The notes beneath the pieces are model-generated. The model saw only the letters and a list, made by a program, of their open reading frames with translations, did no database searches and had not been told where the DNA came from. DNA of 64,000 nt from Salvia splendens (Eukaryota > Streptophyta > Magnoliopsida > Lamiales > Lamiaceae): positions 40,778,887 through 40,842,886 of the forward strand of contig NC_056034.1 in the NCBI RefSeq assembly GCF_004379255.2. The letters are read 5' to 3'. Made by a program: the position numbers and the translations under genes. This document shows, one piece after another, positions 59,194 through 64,000 of the stretch. Position 1 is the stretch's first letter, and each line of letters begins with the position of its first letter.

Positions 59194-59504
59194 TGTTGGA
59201 TTATGATTGATTGTAGCTGGAAGTATTGAGCTTAATCGAGCTCATTGTTGACTGTTGCTATTGAACTAAGGCATGAGTGATTCTGAGCCGTCGGATGAAG
59301 ATTAGTTAGTTAGCTTAAACGTCAGCCGTTGATCTGTTTTGCTTGTTAGATTTAGATGTTAGTTAAATGGAGGCAAAACAGATTATTCAAACTGTAACAC
59401 ACTTTGTATCTTCACTCTCGATTCCGAATAAAGTTTTCTTCCTTTGAATCGTGTTCTTGAGATTATTCACACACAATTCTTGTTCATCAATATCGATCAT
59501 CACA
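59194..59504 (+). repeat. Probable copia 5' LTR
   Basis: Ends CGATCATCACA directly before the primer-type site. A start at TGTTGGATTATG (59194) is chosen on TG and typical length; TGTTGACTGTTG at about 59246 is an alternative. Confidence 0.5.
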
Positions 59505-59590
59505 ATTGGCGCCGTCTGTGGGAACCAATTGCTGTTTTCCCCAAATTCCAAGCTGAGATTCACCGACGATTTCAATCGCATATCTTGAAG

Positions 59591-61748
59591 ATGGCAGCTC
59601 GTCTTGAAGCTGAGAAATTCATTGGCACCAATGATTTCGGGCTGTGGAGAATGAAGATGCGAGCGATGCTAACGCAGCAAGGCCTAGCGTCTGCGTTGGA
59701 TTCAAAGCCGAAAGATCCAAAGGAGAAGGGGGTCCTCGATGAGAAGGCACTACTGAAGCAGGCCGAAATCGAAGCCAAGGCTCACAGCACCATTGTATTG
59801 TGCCTCGCCGATAAAGTGTTACGGGAGGTGGCAAAGGAGACAACGGCTGCAGGCATTTTATCCAGGTTAGAGGATCTTTATCTTACGAAATAGCTGGCCA
59901 ATCGGTTGTATATGAAACGTAGGTTATACTCCTATAAGTTCTTGGAAAGTAAGGGGGTGATAGAACAGCTAGAAGAGTTTAATAAATCGATTGATGATCT
60001 GGAAAATATTGATGTGGCTATAGGAGATGAAGATAAAGCCATTCTGTTGTTAAATGCTTTGCCTAAGTCTTTTGATCAGTTGCGTGACGCTATACTGTAT
60101 GGGAGAGATAAGGCAATTACCTTTGTAGAGGTTCAAACCGCTGTGAGGGCTAAGGAACTACACAAAGAAGGAATGGTGACAGAGGCCAGCTCATCTATGG
60201 CAGAGAGCCTCAATGTGAAAAAGCATAAATTCAAGAAGCCTTTTAAGAAGGGCAATGATGCTCCCAAGAACATCCAGAATGGCCAGAAGGAGAGTAGATC
60301 TTGCCATTGGTGCAAGAAACCCGGCCATCTTAAAAGAGACTGTTTTGCCTGGAAGAAAAAGCAGGCAGAGTCTGGAGATAAGTTGGTGAATGCTGCTGAT
60401 AGCATGGATGAGGGTGAAGGCCAGATTCTGAATGTTGTGGAGAGTGGGGTTGGTGGATCTTGGATTATGGATTCGGGCTGCAGTTTTCACATGAGTTCTA
60501 ACTTGAATTGGTTCCAAGATCTGGCTGAGAGCACTGGATCAGTGATCTTGGGAAATAACCAGGTTTGTCAAGTTGAGGGAATTGGTTCTGTGAAACTGAA
60601 GATGAGTGATGGCTCTGTCCTAACACTCACCGATGTCAGATATATTCCTCAGGTAAAGAGGAACTTGATTTCCCTTGGACTCCTTGAGAGAAAAGGGTGT
60701 GTATTTTCTTCAGCAGATGGAAAAATGGTAGTATGTAAAGAGGGAAAGCAGGTGATGCAGGCTCAGAGAAGGGGCAGCTTATACTACTTGCTTGCAAAGG
60801 TGCAAGCCCCAATGGCTCAAGTAAACTCGGTGACATCAGATGTGAAGCTCTGGCACATGAGATTGGGCCACCCGGCAGAAGGCAGCCTGAAAGAACTTGT
60901 GAGAAAGGGAGCTGTGCAGACACAGCTCGAGAAGCAACATATAAAATGTGAAGAATGTGTGCTAGGGAAGTCAAAGAAACTGTCCTTTCCTAAGGGGAAG
61001 CATCTATCCACCCAACCATTGGACTATGCACATAGTGACCTATGGGGGCCTGCTCAAGTTAATTCCATAGGAGGTGGCAAGTACTATATGACAATAATTG
61101 ATGACTTTTCAAGGAAGATTTGGATTTATATACTCAAAGAGAAGTCAGAGGCCTTCAAGACTTTCTCCAATTGGTGTTCTGAGGTGGAGCTTGAAAAGAG
61201 AGATGTATTGAAGTGTCTCAGAACAGACAATGGTCTGGAGTATTTGTCTCTGGAGTTTGACGATTATTGCAAAAATAAAGGCATCAAACGGCATAGAACA
61301 GTCCCTATGAACCCTCAACAAAATGGTGTTGTTGAGAGGGAAAATAGGACTATTGTAGAGAGGGTGAGATGCTTGTTGTTATCTGCTGGCTTGGAAAGGA
61401 AATTCTGGGCTGAGGCTGCTAATACAGCTGTGAAGTTGTTGAATATGTGTCCAGCTTCAAGCATAAATGGTGATGTCCCTGATTACAGATGGTATGGTGC
61501 ATTGGGTGACTACTCCAGATTGAGAGTGTTTGGCTGCAAGGCCTATGCTCATGTCAGACTTGGAAAGTTGGAGGCCAGGGCACTGAGGTGCATAATGCTT
61601 GGCTACCAAAGTGGAGTAAAGAGATATAGGCTATGGTGCATAGAGCCAGGGAATGCAAAAGTGATAACAGCAGAGATGTAGTGTTCTGGGAAACTGAAAT
61701 GCCATTTTTGAAAAACAAGGCAGTAACTGATCAGAGGAGCTTGGCTAC
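59591..61748 (+). pseudogene. copia gag-protease-integrase polyprotein, first part
   Basis: Starts MAARLEAEKFIGTNDFGLWR (ATG 59591). Gag ends in a CX2CX4HX4C knuckle, CHWCKKPGHLKRDC. Protease: WIMDSGCSFHMS. Integrase: zinc finger LWHMRLGHPAEGSL with CEECVLGKSKK, then SDLWGPAQV, RTDNGLEYLS and NPQQNGVVERENRTI (DDE residues present), then RVFGCKAYAHV. Defects are few: TAG at 59891-59893 in gag, and a one-base loss near 61665 in GTGATAACAG that ends the frame at 61681. The sequence then resumes in another frame until the solo LTR. Confidence 0.88.
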
Positions 61749-63379
61749 TGAAGTGAGTTGGGCCTGCCTCTCGACTCTAATGTCGAATGACTAGACTCAG
61801 GAGTAAGCAAGTGTGCACATATGAGAATTAATGCAAGGCTCGGTCCAGACACAACGCTCCTTAAATCCACTGGATCACTGGGTCCAGGAACTCAAGAGAA
61901 CTACAGTGTTTTTGTCGTTGGACACACTCGACTCCCCTTCAAAAAATAAATCCCTCAACCCGAATACTATGAATTAGTATAGGGAAGTGGGGTCGATCCC
62001 ACAGAGATGGATTCGCAGGGTAGTGCTAAGAGACTATGGAAACAAATGGCTGCTGCCACGCAAAGGGGTTGAGATTTTAACTACCACTAGATCTAGGCAA
62101 GAAATGTAAACGCTAGACCTAGGACACAGAAAACTTACTGGAATCAGACATCAAATCCGAAAGACACAATCACTTCCTTGACTGAGTAAATAACTAACTG
62201 ATTGAGACTAGGCAGAAAGAATAAAACAGCGGGGAACATGATTCCAAATATAGCAAGTACGGTAAAAAGCTGCAGATAACAGATCAGCTCCAGCTAGCTT
62301 CGCATGCAAAGTTCCTAACAGATTCAGAAACGCAAATGCAGAAAACAGAGCATACTCCCAGATTCGAACAGAATATAGAAATTGAGATGCCGGAAACTTG
62401 CTACGAATCGGAAATAAACCAGATCTACGTAAACTAGGCGGAATGAAATGAAAACACGTAAGCTAGGCATGAAATTTAAACACTCCTGCTCAGAATCACG
62501 TCGGACGCTTAATCCACTCCGGATCCAAGCAATCCAAACTCAACAATCAACTAAATCAACTCCATAACTCCGATTCTAACAGATCTGCTCCGATCACCGC
62601 CAAATTCAATCAATCAAGAACAATCTGCAAGCAAATCACAAACTCCAGCAAAACCCAACCTCCGATTCATCCAAAAACAGAACCATTCTTCAGATCCAAA
62701 TGAAAAATATCAGCAAATAATCAGAAACCAACTGCAAAAAAAATAAACAACTCCGACAATCCAACTTGAAATCAAGCGCACTCAACCAGCAAACCAGAAA
62801 TGAACACAATAGACATAAGCGAAAGTAAAATCTGGAATAAAACAGGAAATATTGGTTAACAAAAGAAAACCGAGCTTCGAACAGCGAAGCTCGGCGGAAT
62901 CAGTGTAAATAGCAACGGAAATGTAAATTGTTTCTTCACCCTTGAACTAGGACGGTGTTACAACCCTCGAACCACTCTCGGAAAGCTAAAACGTGAACCT
63001 CAGCCAAGTGCTAACTGGAATCTCTCGCGAATTTGGAGTCAAGTGTGAGGAAAGGTGAATCGAGCAAGGGGCTGTTAGTGAGGCCTCCACCCGAGAAGGT
63101 CCCTCCAGCCTGCATGCTTCTCCCTTTTATAGATGCGGACATAGCCTTCTAGAGTTTTCGTAGAAATCCCTATTCTACCCTTCAACTCCGAGGCTTCCTC
63201 CGTCTAACAATTTTCTTCCAATTGTTCACCCTTTCGCCAGTTTCCTAGGACCATGCAAGAGTCCTCTTCTTTTCCTGGATCTGGCGAAAAACTTCACATA
63301 CCTGACTTAATTCAATGTGTTAGACCCAGTAATTTCATGAAATGAACCCCTAGACCGATGCATGAAATTAGTCTTATCA
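61749..63379 (-). mobile_element. 1.63-kb solo LTR inserted in the copia
   Basis: GCTAC occurs at 61744-61748 and 63380-63384, a perfect 5-bp duplication. The insert begins TGAAGTGAGT and ends CTTATCA. Removing it with one GCTAC restores a continuous copia frame. On the minus strand it reads TGATAAGACTAATTTCATGC and contains TATAAAAGGG (about 63120), so the LTR probably points leftward. There is no second repeat, no primer site and no coding sequence, so it is a solo LTR left by recombination between two LTRs. Confidence 0.85.
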
Positions 63380-63384
63380 GCTAC

Positions 63385-64000
63385 TGAATTTGAGGTGGAG
63401 CCAGTGATCTCATCATCTGGGATTGAAGATGGAAGTGAGAATCAAGATTCTGGTGGAGCTGATATAGACTCTGATCAGCATCAAGACACTAATCAAGAAT
63501 CGCTTGAGAATTATCAACTAGCAAGGGATAGAGTGAGGAGAAGAAATGTCAAGGCTCATGTACGTTTTTCTGACTCAGAAATGCTCTTTTATGCTCTCTG
63601 TGTTGCTGAGGAGGTGGAGTACAATGAACCAGCTTCCTACATAGAGGCAATCAATTCAAGTGAGTCAGATAAATGGATGCTTGCTATGGTGGAGGAGATA
63701 GAGTCTCTGCTTAAAAATGAGACTTGGATACTAGTTGAAAGGGTGGAAGGAAGGAAGGTTGTGAGTTGTAAGTGGATTTACAAGAAGAAGATTGAATCAG
63801 CAGCTCAAAGAGACCATATCAGATTCAAGGCCCGACTAGTTGCAAGAGGATTCACACAGGAACAAGGTGTGGACTTCAATGAGGTCTTCTCTCCAGTTGT
63901 TAAGCATACTTCTATCTGTATATTGCTGGCTGTGGTTGCTCAGAAAGATTGGGAAATGGAGCAGCTTGATGTGAAAACCGCTTTCTTTCCTGGTGAGTTG
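63385..64000 (+). pseudogene. copia reverse transcriptase, 5' part
   Basis: Continues the polyprotein: an acidic Ser/Gln-rich linker, then IEAINSSESDKWMLAMVEEI, VVSCKWIYKKKIESAA, FKARLVARGFTQEQGVDFNE and LDVKTAFF at the window edge. It is open throughout. The expected Leu-Asn after AFF is Phe-Pro here. It is of the same lineage as the fragment at 14339 but visibly different. Confidence 0.87.

Larger units (their letters stand above)
59194..64000 (+). mobile_element. Ty1/copia element, near complete, running off the window
   Basis: A probable 5' LTR (59194-59504, ends CACA; left edge uncertain), then a primer-type ATTGGCGCCGTCTGTGGGAA (from 59505), gag from 59591, protease, integrase, a solo-LTR interruption at 61749-63379, and RT to the last base. 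The 3' part lies beyond 64000, so LTR pairing cannot be tested. Confidence 0.85.

Noticed and set aside
59891..59893. Programmed readthrough at the gag TAG of the copia element
   Set aside because: The context after TAG is not a known readthrough signal, copia elements normally have one continuous frame, and a single C-to-T change at a Gln codon explains it.

Overview
This is a plant nuclear window. It is AT-rich between genes, has spliced genes with GT-AG introns, and is packed with plant transposable elements. The gene set (ATP-citrate lyase B, stachyose synthase type GH36, plant endosulfine, GH3 beta-xylosidase, peroxisomal acyl-activating enzyme) says eudicot. An asterid such as Lamiales is my guess only.

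Layout. 1-4456 is AT-rich with one Stowaway MITE. 4460-5562 is a PIF/Harbinger deletion derivative. 6979-9882 is the first third of ACLB, running into an assembly gap (9955-10033). 10.5-14.3 kb (minus) is a stachyose synthase fragment with a Harbinger element (11824-13836) in its intron; it is cut off by a 5'-truncated copia (14316-16330). A TRIM (16433-16894), a third Harbinger (17039-19135) and a fourth with a transposase frame (20052-21699) follow. 22040-24572 is a small non-autonomous LTR element on the minus strand that appears to carry a piece of a plant cytochrome P450. 24924-31417 is a 16-exon gene for a conserved secretory/membrane protein. 31923-32574 is a fifth Harbinger. 34617-36295 is a 5'-truncated acyl-activating enzyme. 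36.3-40.4 kb has no gene. 40.4-50.9 kb is a nested stack: a decayed copia holding a hAT foldback element (8-bp target duplication) and a 4.46-kb non-autonomous gypsy-type element (5-bp target duplication). 51141-52259 is the C-terminal part of a GH3 beta-xylosidase. 54405-56647 is an intact five-exon endosulfine/ARPP19-like gene. 57.2-59.1 kb holds LTR, MITE and gag debris. 59194-64000 is a copia running off the window and interrupted by a 1.63-kb solo LTR.

Only the endosulfine gene is both complete and open. The secretory-protein gene is complete in exon structure but carries indels in exons 9-15. Many coding breaks, in host genes and transposons alike, are loss of one base in or beside a short homopolymer. 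Base-calling error therefore competes with real pseudogenisation for most pseudogene calls here. The genes do not form a pathway; what unites the window is repeated transposon insertion around and into unrelated genes.
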